Origin: Norana najaformis
Lineage: Eukaryota; Annelida; Clitellata; Crassiclitellata; Hormogastridae
Direction: 5' to 3'
Length of the DNA stretch: 64,000 nt
NCBI GenBank assembly: GCA_964023275.1
Contig: OZ029918.1
Location: 30,078,704-30,142,703 of the forward strand
Positions within the stretch are counted from its first letter, which is position 1. Each line of letters begins with the position of its first letter. Positions 25,701-39,200 of the stretch are shown one piece after another. Position numbers and translations under genes: made by a program. Below the pieces are notes generated by a model. It was not told the DNA's origin, did not search any database, and saw nothing but the letters and a program-made list of their open reading frames with translations.

Positions 25701-28700
25701 CACCTGTAAGGTTAGAAAAGCATGAAAGGTTGCTACATAGGCTCCACCCAAATAAGCCGCCTTCAAGCCATACAGAATGCTCTTGCTGTTACCAAAACCC
25801 CCAAACACCATCACTCCTGTTCTTAGTTCACTACACTGGCTTAAAATACCTGAACGAATTGAGTACAAAATCCTATCACTTACATACAACACACTTCAAT
25901 CTTCCCAACCCTCCTATCTTCGTCAGTTATTTACAATACAACCGCTTTGCTCAACCCGCTCTTCTTCTACCCTAACACTTCTCCGGCCTCCAGTCACCTC
26001 ATCCTTAAAATTTGGTAATCGCTCCATAGCCATAGCTGCCCCACCACTCTGGAATAAACTCCCCCCAGAACTGCGACAGTTTTCGGACCCATCATAGAAA
26101 CTCACGGATGCTCCACCGCTTGCAATTTCTGCTTCGGCCTTTCACTCAAAACTGAAAACATTCCTCTTCCACAGATCCTATCCTGACACCCCTTCTTCCT
26201 CTTATCTGCCTCTGCTCTCCAGCCCCAAACATCACACACCGTAGCCGCCACGCTGTCTCTCTGCCCGACTCTTGGATCTTGACCCAGAACCGAACCCTTT
26301 TGCCTATCGATTTTGTTTTGACTAAGCGCCTGTGAATAAGCTGGTCCCTGTGGCGCAGCTTTCGTTGGGCGCTGTAGAAATCTTGGGATTACGATTATGA
26401 AGAATGACTTAAAAGCCTTTATATACACAAAAATTTAAAAAAACTTTCACAAATCAACCTCAAAATTTAATCATAATTTAGGATGCTATATTGATGTATC
26501 CTCGCAATTACAACAACGCTTGCATGTACCAAAACATTAACTTAACTCAAAATCACTGTTCTACAACATGCTAGATGATCTTAGTGTTCAGTTCATTTCT
26601 GTGACCAAGTGCAGTTTTGGAAGGCTAGAATTTATGGCCAACCCATTGTAATGTAAAGGTTTGGTCCCAAAGGAAAGTCCTCAAAAAGCATGATCCCAAG
26701 GTCGCATATGGAACTAGGCCTACAGACTGCGGTATTTTAATAATTTTATTGCACAAACTTGACAAAGAAATCATTCTAGTTAGATTACCCAAGTGAGACA
26801 TTAACTAAGCCTTGTTGTAATCTTGATTTATTTAAGACTGAGAAACAACTTTACGCTTTGTAGTAGTCTTGTATCATGTAGTGGGTCACACAGAAGACGT
26901 TAGTAGTAGTAGTAGTTTCCAACATTTAAATACATCTTATAGCGTCAAAGGCCGTTGATGTCAACTGGGAAAAATTTGTACAGTTCTCATTGTTTTGTTT
27001 TACACTAACTGCTACAGAAGATGCTCCTTTCCTTTTCCTTAACTGACAAACAACAAATTCCAGCTTCATGCTATGCAGGACTTGACTTATTATTTCTAAA
27101 TTAATTAAGTATCACTACAAAATGACAAAGCATCAATCAAGCTGACCCACTGCGTGTGTAGGACTTGCTCAAGGTCCTTAAGTGGTTGCTCTCAGTGGAG
27201 GGTTTGAACCTGCACACTCGCATTGCCAGGTAAGCACTTAAACCAACTGGCTGCCTAGTCAACCACTTGCTTGCCAGCTTATGCAGGTACCAAGTTCAAG
27301 TTTGGTGACAAAGGCAAAAGTGCACAACCTGCTCAAGGTCACTTCTCACCAGACTAGCATTGCAACTGTTCAGTCAAAAAGCACACTGAATACTTTATAA
27401 AAACACTTTGCTCAGGAGATTTCACATTACATGGTATTTTTGCTTACCATTCTCTGTACTTTACACAGCATCAGATTGAGTCAAAAGATCCCTCAATTTT
27501 TTGTATGTTCGTGCTTACCTTCTCCCATGCTGCGTAAAATTGGACGACAGGTGCAAACGACTCGCTGGCTGCTGAGCTATAAAGTATATAATCATTGCCA
27601 AGTGTGAGTTACCTACTTTAAAAATTAGCCTTGTAGTTCTTAGATATGTTTAAAATATAAAGAATTAGTTTGTCCATGCACACGAGAGGAAAACACAGCT
27701 GCATAGCAATCACATCTGATATTTTGTGTCTTCAAATAATTAATGGCACTCTAATTAACAGTCAGGATGCAATTAACATATTAACTATAGGATAAGGGGG
27801 TGTGTAGTAGTTTAGTGGTTAGACTGCTGGACTGTTAACCCAGGTCGGGGGTTAAAGTTCCCACCACGGGAAGAAAGATAATTCAAGACATATATTCCGT
27901 TTGGGTCCTCTAGCAAACTTCATTAGCTAGTTAGTTCATTATTTAAACATCTGACATAGTGCCTTTTAGGTAACTCACAAAATGCTGCCTATGGTAGTAG
28001 CCTAAACAAACTTAAAAGTCTTTAAGAACAGAAAGAATGTCAACAAGCGAAACAATGCACAGGTAAGAAGTCACCAGTGGCAGGCTCATGCACACACATG
28101 GAGACCAACCAACAGATTCCTATCCAGATTTGACAGAGGACATGATGTTCAGAGTTTCTGGACCAGGTGTAGAGTGACAACAGGCAGTATTACCCAATAA
28201 CACCACTGCCCAACAGTCCCTCATTGGTGGCAGAAGTCGCAGTGTCTGCATATCCCTTGAACAGATGGATCTTAATAGAACAAGTATTCATTGTCTGCCA
28301 GTTGGTCAAAGGGCCACCTGTGATTGATGGTTCATGTTACTCCAAAGACCCTGTCGCTCCTCTGTCAAGACCATTACCCGGCTGAATATGGCATACACAA
28401 GTCCACAGATCAGAGGCTCAACTGTACACCAGGAAGCCCATCTCCTCATGCAGTCACATAAGCCAAGATGATATGCACAGAGAATGAGTACAAGTACCGT
28501 ATGACCATCAACGACTGAGAGGTTTTGCTATCAACGGTGAATGCCTGTCCTGCTTGGGAGATTTCCAAATGCTTCGTTTTCTACAATCTATGAGGGACTG
28601 CAGGAGGGTGGTTTTATCGCGTATGGTGGACATCATTGCCCATCGTCATCTTCAACGACATTTGGTTCAGAAACTCAGACCCTGTCTTAACTCTGGATGG

Positions 28701-29383
28701 GACTCTGTCAGTTGGGCTCTTCATGTGTGCAGGGCCCACCAGAGGTGACTTTTAGTTGTTATTTCAACATTGTTTACTTATTAAAGAACATAATGTTCTT
28801 GATGGCTTTAACATCACTTAGGTTAGCCTATAGCAGCACCTTTGTGTGCTACTTAAAAGGAGCTGCACTAAGTGGGAAGATCAAGCAGCATCCTCCCTCA
28901 CATGCCAAAGCTAGGAAAATGAAGTTGCTAACAGTTCATACATATGGTTGCCTCTCTGTGCTACCTCAGGAGACTGCTCTTCTTCTATGCAAATGTAAGA
29001 CTACATAATTATTAGTATCCATTGTTTCTCTTGCAGAAGAAAACAGGTTAATTTCCATTTAGATGTCATCTGTAAAATGCAAATATTTAGCTACTGGACA
29101 TTTTATGCTTCTTAGGATATCTTTGCGTGGACGACCAACAAACCCGAAGAGAACTCCATGGTCAACATAACATATTAGCTGCTTAGCGGTACAAATCAAA
29201 CTTTAGAAAGCAAGAAACGTGGCTGTCAAAAAACAAAATATTTCGGTCGTTATAGGAAAAATAACAAGATCATAAAAGTCAATTACATGCGGTTTGTCTG
29301 TACAGTTGATATGACGAACCAACGCTACCTGGAACTCTAGAAATTATACGATTAAACACCCTCAACCACCAAACGCTAGCCAT
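22764..29383 (-). CDS. MRPL21: Mitochondrial large-subunit ribosomal protein bL21m
   Basis: A component of the mitochondrial ribosome large subunit, acting in the matrix. Seven exons in reading order: 29383-29329, 27576-27519, 25703-25627, 24949-24780, 24382-24330, 23828-23725, 22831-22764. They give 585 nt, 194 aa, close to the roughly 200 aa of animal MRPL21. The start MASVWWLRVFNR and a later GRRCSS give an arginine-rich, acid-poor presequence typical of matrix targeting. The L21 domain spans about residues 84-190: AGRLFAVVHVAGKQ, the GERIRLNKVLLVG turn, EFTVVGRPIL and VRVEATVLEKT, closing with KESLTVLRINDID. Introns hold a LINE fragment (25735-26405), several SINEs and a hairpin (23224-23283). 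The gene is divergent with HLCS and convergent with WEE1. The first ATG on the transcript (five bases earlier) would hit a stop after four codons, so the second was chosen. Confidence 0.92.
23224..23283. repeat. 60-bp imperfect hairpin in the last MRPL21 intron
   Basis: Arms of 26 bp (ATATCTACTCAG...AGCAGCC and its complement) flank an 8-base loop, with a few mismatches mid-arm. It could be a fold-back transposon remnant or a structured RNA element. Confidence 0.6.
25240..25455 (-). mobile_element. tRNA-derived SINE, family S1
   Basis: On the minus strand the tRNA-like head reads AAGTGGTTAGTGTGCTGGAC and then GGGATTCAAATCCC (B box). The body contains ATGAGTACGCTGACTGTAC. The copy at 48615-48900 shares head and body. 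Confidence 0.72.
25735..26405 (+). mobile_element. Non-LTR retrotransposon (CR1/L2-type) 3' fragment
   Basis: The plus strand encodes the conserved end of a LINE reverse transcriptase: RLQAIQNA, TPVLSSLHWLKIPERIEYKI, APPLWNKLPPELRQ and KLKTFLFHRSYPDT, with a frame break near 26098. The 3' UTR has GAATAAGCTGGTCCC and GGGCGCTGTAGAAATC, also present in reverse at 50695-50770. It lies antisense in an MRPL21 intron, about 30 bp from the acceptor of exon 3. It is dead: no upstream RT motifs, and frameshifted. Confidence 0.85.
27165..27270 (-). mobile_element. tRNA-derived SINE, family S3
   Basis: The minus strand reads GGCAGCCAGTTGGTTTAAGTG, then AGGTTCAAACCCTCC (B box), then the family body word GACCTTGAGCAAGTCC. 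Related copies are at 35990-36105, 46440-46520 and 57930-58045. Confidence 0.65.
27795..27965 (+). mobile_element. tRNA-derived SINE, family S1
   Basis: The head TAGTTTAGTGGTTAGACTGC is followed by CTGGACTGTTAACCCAGG and a degenerate B box GGGGGTTAAAGTTCCC. The body then diverges. Confidence 0.65.
28735..28990 (+). mobile_element. SINE-derived segment (families S7 and S1, 3' parts)
   Basis: GGGCCCACCAGAGGTGAC and CTACTTAAAAGGAGCTGCAC match the copies at 62995-63150 and 39140-39290. The following AAAATGAAGTTGCTAACAG and CAGGAGACTGCTCTTCTTCT resemble the 3' part of the S1 copy at 48615-48900. It is probably a composite of two insertions. Confidence 0.5.
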
Positions 29384-30270
29384 TTTTCATTCCAAATCCC
29401 GCAATTATCGCCCAAAGGTCATGAAGAGGAAACAGAGTTCGCTGTTGCCGCTTTCTTTGTATAGCGCCATCTAAATTGAATGAGTCACAGTTTCTAATGG
29501 TAATCTATTATAAATTGGCTTCTGCTATTTTATTTTAAAACACTCAAATAAAGGTATCGATAGACTTGATTTTAGGAAACGCGTTGTTTTATAGAATGCA
29601 ATTTAGGCAATCACATAATGTCCCTTAAAATTAGGTTGCTTTACGTCTTTAAGTTTGCAGTATGCATGTAATATATAATCTGCGAAACAGACGAACACCG
29701 TGCGCTCCTTGACATTGAGTGATTGTGTACGGTTTCACTTTGCGATATTGTCTTATTTTATGTAAAATATTTATTCGTTTTCACTTACCGGGCGTATTTT
29801 GGATAAGGAATGTTGGGTTCGCATAGCGCAAACATTTGTTTTACTGTCTCAGTCTTGTTAGACTGTCATGCACCCGTTCCTGTGCTTGCCCTTATCATGC
29901 TCGTTGGCCGCGTTCTTTAAATTTATCGAATCATTCGGAGAAGAACAAGCGGGTCCTCGATCGCTTCGCTGGTGTTCGTTAGGGCGAAGTTCAAGCTGGT
30001 GGGCACACAGGCGCCCGCACATGGGGGCAAGACGGGCATTTTGCCCGCCCTGGAATTCACATCGGAACATTTTGGGCCCACAGGGCCGTGATGACGTGTC
30101 CTAGTTTTCATGTTTTGCCCTTCCTGCACACACTTATGTGGCACCAGTAGTAGCAACATAGAAATATAGCGCCGTTTAAGAACTTTCTAACGTTGCTGTA
30201 CAAATGGCTGTCTAACTAATGAAATGAGATATTATTTGTGTGTAGGTCAGTAATCTTGTGATAGCAACTC
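29384..30270. promoter_or_regulatory. Divergent MRPL21/HLCS promoter interval
   Basis: 887 bp separate the divergent start codons, so both 5' UTRs and promoters must lie here. The sequence TTTGTGTGTAG before 30246 looks like a splice acceptor, which suggests HLCS has an upstream non-coding exon. No clear TATA box was seen. Small ORFs on both strands near 29858-30160 have no recognisable domain. Confidence 0.5.
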
Positions 30271-33200
30271 GTGATGCTGATATCACTGGTGTTTCTCTAC
30301 ATTTACTTCATGAGATGGCGACAGCGAAGATCTGAAGCAATGAAGATTCGTCAGCTAATGAAAACTGTTCACAATTACCTTCGTTTCTCGAGCATCAGTT
30401 TGCAAAAACGTGGCCAACGGCTCGTTTTAGATTCTGATAAGCCTTCTGCTTCTTGTGACCTAGACTTAAAACAGACATTCACTTCAAAAGATACAGCAAA
30501 TGTAAAGGTTCTCTTTGAGACGAGTGATTATCATATACGTGCCATTGAACCAAGAGTAAGTAATGGCAACGTACATTTTTATATGCAGTCTACCGGTAAC
30601 TTATTCTGATTTACTGCTATTGTAATTTTTAGGATTGATGATTTTGATTTTTTTAATTTTTTTAATTTAATATTAATATTGTTTTTGTTGTTGCTTAGTT
30701 TTCCTTTACAAGGAACAACTCCGAGGAGTGTTTTTTGTAAGTTGAGCTATATAAATTTCACCAATAACACCAAATTCATGTTTAGGGTCTTGTAGCTACA
30801 GTTATGAATGTTGATATATTATGGTTGGTGACATGGATCTCAGATTCAGTTTAACTTTTTAAAAATGACCTATTTATAATGCAGTTATGTTGTAACACGG
30901 CTTGATGTGGCAACCAGTGATTCTGAGCAAATGAGCATTTAGCATGTGCAAAATTTTGCTGCAGAGGTGTCTCAAAGTAAAGGTAGTGAAGCTACGTTAT
31001 CTGTAGAAGAACACAGAGGAGGCTCTCGCATCACACTCTTCGACCCTTGCGCCGGCAGTGGATGAATCCCAAGCCAGGAAATGCTGTTTCCTTCTCAGCT
31101 TATGCCAGTAGCAAATTATGCTGCTTGGTAACAGAGGTAAATGTGTGCAAGCAACATGCCCAGGGTTGTTGCATGGAGTCTGCTGTGCAGCTGCGACCTG
31201 CAATCTTGATCACAGAACCTGTGTGCTAAGTGAACAGACCACTGTGTCGCATACAGGCATCCTAAGGAAGGCTCGAGCACGATATGGTATAAGGTATCAG
31301 CGACAGCGTCAGATAGGCATTGTAATGTATTGGATTTAAGAAGGCATTGGGATTTGTATTGCTATAGAGTGTACCATATTGTAGCAGGGTTGAGTTATTT
31401 ATGTTACTGTGTTGTAATGTTCTAAAGACGAATGAAATTTGTGATGCATGGACCCACCGTATTATATCACATGTCTTGTAATAATGAAGCATCTGTGGTA
31501 ATAAAGTTAAGTGGTTTCAGCTGGTTTTTATTGCTGTGTACACAATGTTTTGTAGTTCAGTTTATCACTGAGTGGTTGGACTCGATATCTTGCCAGTGAA
31601 GTTCAGCCTAGTGCGGCTGAAGTGGGCAGAAGTAGGGACGTCCTCTATGTCGTCTTGGAGCTGTTCAAGTTCAAGATAGATGATGAAGCTCTTGATGCTC
31701 ATTGCACTCAACAAACCACCAAGGTACAGTTTCACCTTTATATGACACAACTGGCACAATTAAGCCAGAGGGCTAAGGGAGTGGTTCCTAGTGCTATTCA
31801 TGGGTGAGCTTTTAAACTCAGTTACGCATGTTGGGTATCTTTCAGAGTAGCTTTACAGTGAAAAAATGCATTTGTGTGGAAGTGGAAAAACAATGTATGT
31901 ATGCACTGATTAATGCCTTGTGCATTCCTGTGATAACAGTGCTACATAAGTCATGAGATAAGATTAGAATATTTATGTACTGTATGTACCTGGTTATTTT
32001 ATGGAACCTTCTAAGAAGCTCGCAAAGGCCAGCCTTGCCAGCCTAAATGATGTTACAGTTCAGTAAGAATGAAGTTCATGTACTGATGCTGGAACGTGAA
32101 AGGTGCCATCATCAGGGGAATCTTTTGTCATTTACTGATTTCAGTGTTCCTGGTCCATACTGTGCTGAGAATGAGGAACACATGTATGTATGTATTGGAG
32201 TGTGTATATGGCACCTTTGAGAACCTCACGAATGCAATCATTGATGTATACATCAATGATTGCATTCGCGAGGTTCTTCTCATTTGGGAACTATCATTTT
32301 CTGTTCATGAATCATGATTATTAAATATGTCCATTTAAAACTGTTTTATTCTCTGTCTCTGTGTGTTTTGTTTAATTTCTCATGTTAGCTTTTATTTATT
32401 TTCATTTATTTTATTACTTCCAGTTGGAAGACTTGGTCCATTTGGTTGCATGGAAGTCTGGTAATCCATTTCAAGTTGTGGCAGAATGCACAGAAAACGG
32501 ATTCTCTGAGTTAGTTCAGTCGTTTATCAAGAATACTCTGGTCACTGAGGAACTGCTACAAGTCACATCAGTTACTAGTAAGAACACAGGGACAACGTTC
32601 TCTTTTTCGTACTGGTTGTTCATTGCAAGCGACCAGCTTAACAGTCATAGTACACTGAATGTGTTTGCATCTAACACTGGGCATGTATACTGCTGTTTAT
32701 GATCTGTTGTTTGCTAGTGCTGTGTAAAATATTGAGTTATGTATCAGTGTGTAACATGATGGTGTGATCGGTGGCATGTTTGGCCTGCAATTTAATGATG
32801 TGGGTTCGAGTCTGCTGAGCAGGCTTTGTGTGATAACGCTGGACAAGTTGTTTGTGCACACTTGCTTCTGTCACCTAGCAGTATGATTTGGCATTGGCAT
32901 AAGCGGGGAAGTAAATGGCAAGTCGTGTGATGCATTGGCCCCAAGTCCAGGACCTTGGGATTTGTCCATTGCTGGCTCAAGAGTCTGCCTCCTCCTATGT
33001 TCCAGTTTTAAAATACCATTTCCTGATGGGTGGCCAGTTGGCGTTTTTGATATGATGCTTGCAAATGCAGTTAAATTAAGCAGCATCAAGCTGAGTTGGT
33101 GTATGGATGTGTAACTGTCCGTGTCCGTGTAACACAACACCTCCAGATCCTTTGACCTAGGGACTATGCTTTTGAGGAATTTCTTTAGAAATGTAAGTAA

Positions 33201-36200
33201 ATTGTAGTACCTTTACCTTGTTACCTTATAATGGCTCTATTTGAATATCGACTGCTTCCTGAATCACCATGTCTCTAAAAGGTGTTTGAATAACTGCACA
33301 GTACAGGTCATTTTGCACATGTATCTGTTGCTTGTTTTCTTTTCTGGCTTGTTGATACAAACTTCGTGAAGAGAAGATGAAACTGAAATCATCTATGGAT
33401 AATATAATCAGTGCTTTCTGCTAAAAGAAATGTTGTTAATCTAGCTGTCACTTTGACTGTGTACGTTTGTTCATTTTATTACTGTCTGCTTTTGTTTGTA
33501 GCGACTGATGTCAGTGGAGAACCGGATGATTTGGTTCCCAAAAATTCGCCTTTCAGAGCCCCTTCATTACCTTCTGCTGCAATCCCACCTCAAAAGACAA
33601 TCACATCAGAAAACATCTGCCATATGGTGAACAGCAGTGTTACATCTGGCAACCTGCCCCTTTCCGACAGCCAGACTTTACCTTTTCCATTTCAAGTGGA
33701 CCAGATACGTGAAGAGGAACTATCGGAAACGTATTCAGACAGCGACTGTGCTGGAGAGGCACTGGCTGAGCCTTTGGAAGACATCGCTCCAGAGATGCTG
33801 ACTCCGATTACACGCAAGGCAAACCTACAGGGAAAGCCGCCAAACGTTCTCATATACTGTGGCAAGAAAGATTCTGCAAGACTGTTTGAGAATGTCCGTT
33901 CAGTTTTCGCTCAGTGCTTGAACACAGACAGGTATACCATATACCACCTGAAGCACGACCACGTTAAGACAACACCCTGGCTCGAGAACACCACAATGTT
34001 GATCATTTCGAGTGATAGAGTGCACGATGGTGTTGATGACATTTTCCTGAGGTACTTTCTGGGGGGTGGAACTGTGGTGAGCTTTGGCAGTTCTTTTGAT
34101 GGTAAGTTTGTGAGGCGTGTTCAGACGAATTCAAAACACAGTATTGTGACGCTTTGCTATGAGCACTGGAATGATGCTACGTTCATATGTGGAAGGCACG
34201 TTTACGAACACAATCTTGAAAGTTTACTTTACGATGTTATGGTTACGGCTGTGGCGGCGGAAAAACAGAAGGGATGTCCTGTTATCGTGGAAGCTGTGCA
34301 TGAAACCAGCGGAGGAGTTGCATTGCTTTCTCAGGTATAGTTATTAAACTGTTTTCCTAACTGGATTTACTCTGTAGCACATTTCTTTGCCTCCAGACAT
34401 TGCCTACTTATACAGAACAACACAGCACACGAAACTGGGCAAAGACTCTGCTTAACACTCTTCTTTTTCAACTTGCTAACCCACTATAACCTGACCTCTG
34501 GTTTTCCTGACTCATTGGTTGGGCCAAACCTAATTCATGGAAGAAACTGTGAATTGCATGGTCGTTTTTCCAAAAAATCTTGAACTTCAAGGAAATTTCA
34601 CAGAAAGGTTATTCGGCCCACATTTGTTGTGGGTTTTTGTTGCATTACACTCCCACAACATTTGCCTGCCATATTGACTCTGCATTTCCTTCTCCTTAGT
34701 TAGTTGTACTGTTCCAACTTTAAATGTCTGTGTGTTGTTCTCTTTTGTGTGTGATCAACAGTGATATTTACTAGTCCAACAAATGCGGTTCCATCCAGGG
34801 TGCCCTTAGGGTACTGATGGGCCTGCTCTGCACATGAAATACATGTAATTGTTAATTAATTTGGACCCTACCCTTAGATTTTGACTGAGCTTCTCCAGTG
34901 GATTACGGTTTCACATGAAGTGACCGTGAATTGGTGCATTGTGCATTATGATAACGTCGCTATAGAAGTCATTAGATTAGATTAGATTAAACTGCAACCA
35001 GACTTTTTGTCAGCTTTTAAGCTTGTTTTCCTTGTTTAATCAAATCTCCAGGGAAAGAAACTCAGAGGTTTTATTTAAGAATGCATGCTATGTACAATAT
35101 CTTAATATACAAAAGATGCATATTGGTATTAATAACTGAATCACAAGCACAAAGAATAATAATGTAATTTTTGAGTTTTAATTGTATTAGTTAAAATTGT
35201 AAGTTTGTTTAAAAAAAACAGGTGAATTTGGACAAGGATCCATCCGAAATGGCAATCAGCATAGACATCTTTACGATCCTAAAGCAGTCCAACACTTGGC
35301 GTTTTGAGATTTTGCGAAGTCTTTTCAGACGGCTTGGCATCGATTGTGACCAGCCGAACTTGCCAGCTCTCACACCTATCGTCCTTCTAACCAACAGCTC
35401 AGTGAGCTACTTCTTCTCTAACCTCTCTCTGTTCTTAATGAAACTAAATTTACTACTTTCTTTTTACTTACATCTTAGATTTATTTATTAATTACTTATT
35501 CAAAGCAAGCGTTACATGATCAGTGGATGGTTGGTGAGTAAATAAACAAGTATGCTATGTTAAATCAGAAGCACAATACATACTGTAATGCCAACATCTA
35601 AACATCATCTACCAGATAGTTTCATCTCTAGAAGAAAAGGCTACTTATGAGAGTCAGCCAGGGGTATAAAGTGCTAGCGACTTCAATATTCTTAGCCCTG
35701 GCATATGAGAGCAGGTGGCCAGTCCTCTCCCTCACCAGCTGGTCTTCCCACCAATGGTGTACTTAATTTGTAGCTAAATTTTGCTAGGAGGCAGAAGTGG
35801 AACAGAAATTAAAATCTCCATGTAATGCCATATTAAATACCCTGTTAAAATGTGACTGCATCATAACGCATCCTCTTCTAAGCATCATTAAAACCTACTC
35901 TGTTTCATTTAACAATTTAATAATAATTCTGCATTTATTAAGTGCCACTATCTAATGACTAAGCATCAGTCAGTGGTGCTGAGCTATTGTGAGTGAAGGA
36001 ATTGCTCAAGGTCCCTACACAGCAACATCTGAGGGGAAGCTGAAACCTGTACACTCCGCATTACAAGCCGAGCGCTATAACCAATCGGCTACTGTGCCCC
36101 ACTTATGATGAAGCATGCTCTAAAGAGGTTGTGGTGTAATTCAGAATTAATCAGGTATTGTGTTTCTTTAACTAAAAGAAATGATTGTTTATCTGGCAGG

Positions 36201-39200
36201 AAAGTAAGAAGATTTTTCTTAACTCTGTGGCTTCCCGGCTGAAAGATGGTCATCTGGTTTCCAAAGACGTTACTCTTCAGTTTATCAGTGGCAACTCAGA
36301 TTCCTCCAGTCTGAACGTTACAAGTGCTGCAATTCCGGTCATAACGGAGGTCAAGAAAGGTCAAATGATGTTTGATTATGCCTTGTACAGAGCAAACCTA
36401 AAGACAAAAGTCCTGGGCAACGTTATGCTGTATGCTGACGTGATGATGACTACAATGAACCTTTTCGAAGGGTTAGTCTAATCCAGTCTAATCTGTTGAC
36501 TTCTATAGCGCCTATTTACATGTCTGATATGTATATCTCTATGTCTTCTATATCATTTGAACAAAGCATTAATCAATGGTCACTTCAAGGGATACCGCAG
36601 TCAATTAAATTTGGAGCTTGGCTGGAGAATTCTAAACATTTTGCTTAAATCTTGCTGTTTTTGCTCTGCAGCCTGATGTTCAGCATCTCCTCAGAAACTG
36701 GATTGGTGGCAGTTGCAAGACGACAGACAGCGGGACTAGGTAGGAAAGATTGTTTGCTTCTGACTCTCTTTTACAATAATATCTAAAGAAAAGAAGTGAA
36801 AGTTCCTTCAAATCCAGTTTTCATATAACAACCTTCCAGAAGAATGAGAAGCAGAAGCTAAATTGCAAGGATTATTCAGTTAACTGTTACATAGGAACCT
36901 TCGTATGCCATCGTTTTAAGAGGGATTCTGTTTTAAAACAGTGAGCAGCATGGATCCTAAGTTTAATTCAGCTTTAGAAGATGATCTTGTTACATTATAA
37001 TGCAGTGTTTGATGTGGTTCCCACAAACAATGTTTTAAGGAAGTTTTATTGTTTTATAGTTTGATGTTGTTGTTTATTTTACTCCTGATAACCAACTCAG
37101 TCAGAATCCAAAAGATGGCTGATCTGTCTGCAAGTTTGTTGAGCCCCATTTCCTTTTGTTTTGATTAGGTCGTGGTGGTAATGTATGGCTGAGTCCACCT
37201 GGTTGTGCCATGTTTTCCGTTCATGTTCGTGTTCCATTGACGACTTGGCTGGGTGAACGCATTCCGTTTCTTCAGCACATCATGTCTCTGGCCGTCGTCT
37301 TGGCCATACGACAGAAGCCAGGTTATGAGGTCAGGATTTTATGAACCTCAGTGGTGCCTTGAAACTGAACTGTAGGACTGTCATTGTCTGTAAATAATAA
37401 CAGCGCTTGATTGCCCTGACTGAAAGTAGTAACCTTTTCTAAAAATAAACGTATAGAATTGATAGTTTTGTCTCAGAATGATTGCTGTCTAAAACTGATT
37501 GTCTTATATGAAAGTGATAAGGCTATCTAAAATTTGTAACCTGGTGATAATCTTGTCAGCAACTGATAACCATGTTTGGTTACCGTGGCTCTCGGCCGAC
37601 TGTCAGAAAGCATTGATAATGAATCACACTTCTCTACCGTTCCACTGTGGCTTGCCTGGAGAATTGCCCTCAGTGTTTTGCTGTTGTTTTGGGAAAGATC
37701 ATAGTTTGCAAATTCTCTGACCTCCATTTGCTTTTGTCGCACTACCAGTCAAGCACAGAAGTTTCACTTTGCTTATCAACCTTTGACTTGAGATCTTTTT
37801 TAAAACCATTCTATTTGATCGTGTTTCATGGCTTGAGATTCTTTCTTACCCTTTTCCAGAATTGCTGGAAAACCCGTTCTGTTTGGTCGTGTTTCATGTT
37901 GTCAGATGTAGAGCACTTCTGAGGAGTTTCTTTCAAAGAGTTGCTATGTAAATTTTGCATTTACAATTACAATTACGCTATGGTTTTAGGATATTGACGT
38001 CCGGATTAAGTGGCCAAATGATATCTACTTTGGGGCGAATATGAAACTCGGTGGAATTCTTGTTAAGTCATCAGTAATGCATGACATAATTCATGCAAAC
38101 ATCGGTACGTGACCTCTGGACCTTCTTCCTCAAATCAGTCTGCCCATAAGAAGTTATCATATACAGATACATTCACACTGTTCTACAGATATATTTATAT
38201 GTGCATATATGTTATTATGTGTACATGTATATACACAAATGCTTCAGTATAACCTGAATTCTTGTGTGACATGGTTGGGCATGGATCACAGATTTATTCA
38301 TCTTTAGAACTGGACCTGACTATAACACAACTTTGTTGCAACACAGTACTAAATTTTACTCCCAGGTGTTGGTTCCACTGTAGATATATATTTGTAATAT
38401 ATTTTGGCATTATTAAGAGGTTCTAGTGAAATTTATGTGTTTGTGGGTTTATATTGTTATGTATTTATGTATCAGGACACTTAATATAGCACACCTTTTA
38501 AGGGGTGCAAATGCATGTACGTGTAATTACGTGGACAGTAGGAAGAGATAATTCATAAAGTTCAATAAAGAACTACAGCCAAAGAGCATGATCGAAAGAA
38601 AAGCAGAGATATTATTGTTGGGAAAATGTTAGGTGGAATGTGTACTGGTTTCCAATCGCTAAAAAGCACCTTTTGTGTTCGATAGTAGTCCATGCAGACT
38701 TTATTTAATCTTTTTAGAAAGAATGCAAGAGAATGAAAACTCTTGGTGGTTGTATTCTTATCTGCTGAGTACGTCGGTAGCCAGTTCAGTTTGCAACAGC
38801 CATGCTTCTGTTTATGAATGCTAGCCATTTTAGGTTCTGTGTTCTTTTTAAGAGGTTTATTTTTCTGGTTACCTAGGCTGTGGTGTCAATGTCGCAAATA
38901 AAGACCCCACCATGTGCTTCAATGATCTCATTCAAATCGCTAATGAATGTACACGACACAGAGAAAATCGACTGAACTTACTGACTGTGGAGGAAGTGAT
39001 TGCTCGGTCCATCACAGCTCTGGAAGAACTCATTGAAAAGTTCCAGAAAAATGGACCGGAGGATTTCCAGCAGCTGTACTACAAATACTGGCTACACAGG
39101 TATCACATTCCGATCAAAAATAATCAGTTATCTTACAATTCGGAATGATGCCAGTGATGACTTTTCTTGTTATCTGAGCACTGCTTACTTGCTGGTGAAC

